Origin: Halapricum sp. CBA1109
GTDB taxonomy: Archaea > Halobacteriota > Halobacteria > Halobacteriales > Haloarculaceae
DNA length: 32,333 nt
Direction of reading: 5' to 3'
NCBI RefSeq assembly: GCF_009741825.1
Contig: NZ_WPCA01000015.1
Span: forward strand, 1-32,333
Part shown: positions 31,525 through 32,333 of the stretch, piece by piece
How the letters are laid out: each line of letters starts with the position of its first letter
How positions within the stretch are numbered: position 1 is the stretch's first letter
Notes under the pieces: generated by a model
The model's input: only the letters and a program-made list of their open reading frames with translations
Told to the model about the DNA's origin: nothing
Databases searched by the model: none
Made by a program: the position numbers and the translations under genes

Positions 31525-31727
31525 ATCTTATCGGACTCATCCAGTAGCCCTATAATTCTTGATGAACTCCGAAGAAGTGCTTTTCATCCATACAAGGTAT
31601 ATCCTCTGTATCTTGACCTGCTCTTGTAATCATATCCAGTCTAGTATATTCTCTACCCGTTTGCATCCTTTCGAGACCGACGGTAACAGCTCTCTCACAC
31701 TCCAGCAGCTTGGCACAGCAGACAGTA
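31525..31727. other. AT-rich intergenic stretch
   Basis: Apart from the promoter of the 265-aa gene (31551-31557) I see no gene or clear repeat here. A plus-strand frame starting at 31559 exists, but its later half merely mirrors the glycosyltransferase gene. The sharp return to GC-rich sequence at about 31728 marks the edge of the accessory patch. Confidence 0.5.
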
Positions 31728-32333
31728 TCAGACCGGCGTCGCCGTCGGCAGGACCTGCGCGTACACCGAACAGAGGCGGTCGACGGCGTGTTCGACGCTG
31801 TTGGTGTCCCGCGTGTCGAGGCAGTTCTCGCTGAGTCGCTCCCGTTCGTCCAGCGCCCGTTCGAGCAACCGGCGGAAGGCGTCGATATCGCCGCGGGGAT
31901 AGTGATAGCCCGTCACGCCGTCGTCGATGGTGTCCGAGAGCGCGCCGCTGTCGACGCCGACGACCGGCGTCCCACAACTGTTGGCCTCCAGCGCGACCAG
32001 TCCTTGAGTTTCGACGGGGCTGGGGAAGGCAAAGACGTCGAGCACCGAGTAGAAGGCGGGCAACTCCTCGCGGTCGAGAAAGCCCAGGAATCGAACGTCC
32101 CGGTCACGGCGCTCGGCGCGGGCCTCCAGTTCCTCGCGGGCGGGGCCGTCGCCGCCGAAGACGACCGTCGCGTCCATTCCGGCGGTGGCGTCGAGGATGT
32201 CCGTGAGGCACTTCTCGAAGCCGTGGCGGCCGGTGTAGCCGACCAGCGGGCCCTCGCCGAGGTCGTACTTTTCGCGGAACTCCTCGGTGTCGACGGGCCG
32301 GAAGATATCGGTGTCGACGCCGTTCGGGACGAC
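31728..32333 (-). CDS. Glycosyltransferase family 4-like, C-terminal part (truncated by window edge)
   Basis: Transfers a sugar from a nucleotide-sugar donor to a glycan or lipid. The 201 codons present read through the right edge in frame. They begin VVPNGVDTDIFRPVD, the hinge typical of GT-B retaining enzymes, then LVGYTGRHGFEKCL, FGGDGPAREEL, VRFLGFLDREELPAFYSVLD and the donor-binding FAFPSPVETQGLVALEANSCGTPVV (E of the E-x7-E motif), ending at VLPTATPV. The acceptor is unknown. The N-terminal domain lies outside the window. Confidence 0.9.
   Translation of the reverse strand, partial: VVPNGVDTDIFRPVDTEEFREKYDLGEGPLVGYTGRHGFEKCLTDILDATAGMDATVVFGGDGPAREELEARAERRDRDVRFLGFLDREELPAFYSVLDVFAFPSPVETQGLVALEANSCGTPVVGVDSGALSDTIDDGVTGYHYPRGDIDAFRRLLERALDERERLSENCLDTRDTNSVEHAVDRLCSVYAQVLPTATPV

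Noticed and set aside
31559-31834. A 91-codon plus-strand open frame
   Set aside because: Its second half mirrors the glycosyltransferase gene, and the first half has no promoter or family signal.

Overview
The window is haloarchaeal (class Halobacteria). The evidence is high GC, Asp/Glu-rich proteins, TATA-like boxes about 27 nt upstream of start codons (largely leaderless mRNAs), Tat signal peptides with lipoboxes, and archaeal genes such as aIF5B, NOB1, SecDF, HerA/NurA and pyruvoyl-dependent arginine decarboxylase. The sequence does not allow a genus call.

Layout. 1-8.5 kb holds core housekeeping genes: secD (partial)-secF, two conserved haloarchaeal genes, a CPBP membrane protease, a small protein convergent on nob1, a PRC-barrel gene, a halocyanin lipoprotein, a large Tat lipoprotein and aIF5B. 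8.5-14.9 kb holds arginine decarboxylase, a solute-binding lipoprotein broken by two frameshifts, HerA, a PEBP-like lipoprotein, an EEP-fold phosphatase/nuclease and small membrane proteins. 18.9-26.6 kb holds an M29 aminopeptidase, NurA, a Tat mini-protein translationally coupled to an amidase, phosphoglycerate mutase and a REC-PAS regulator. 26.6-30.5 kb holds a cupin and a probable polyglutamate-type module: a PgsB/CapB-like ligase, an internally duplicated PgsC-like membrane protein and a RimK-like ATP-grasp ligase. 30.5-31.7 kb is an AT-richer accessory patch, and the window ends inside a glycosyltransferase.

The standout is about 15.08-18.93 kb. This AT-rich island carries a 35-codon peptide gene, a RimK/graspetide-type ATP-grasp ligase, a class I SAM methyltransferase and an MFS exporter. 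That is the gene set of a ribosomally made, modified and exported peptide (RiPP) cluster. It is bracketed by 116-bp direct repeats (2 mismatches) of the 3' end of the M29 aminopeptidase gene. The full aminopeptidase lies on the right and an orphan 43-codon tail lies on the left, which indicates insertion or recombination at that gene end. Neither a product nor archaeal graspetide activity can be shown from sequence alone.

Four genes (solute-binding protein, ATP-grasp, aminopeptidase, amidase) carry five frame breaks in total. Each is repaired by adding one base, which points to single-base deletion errors in the assembly, although real decay is possible. Corrected gene extents are given for these genes.
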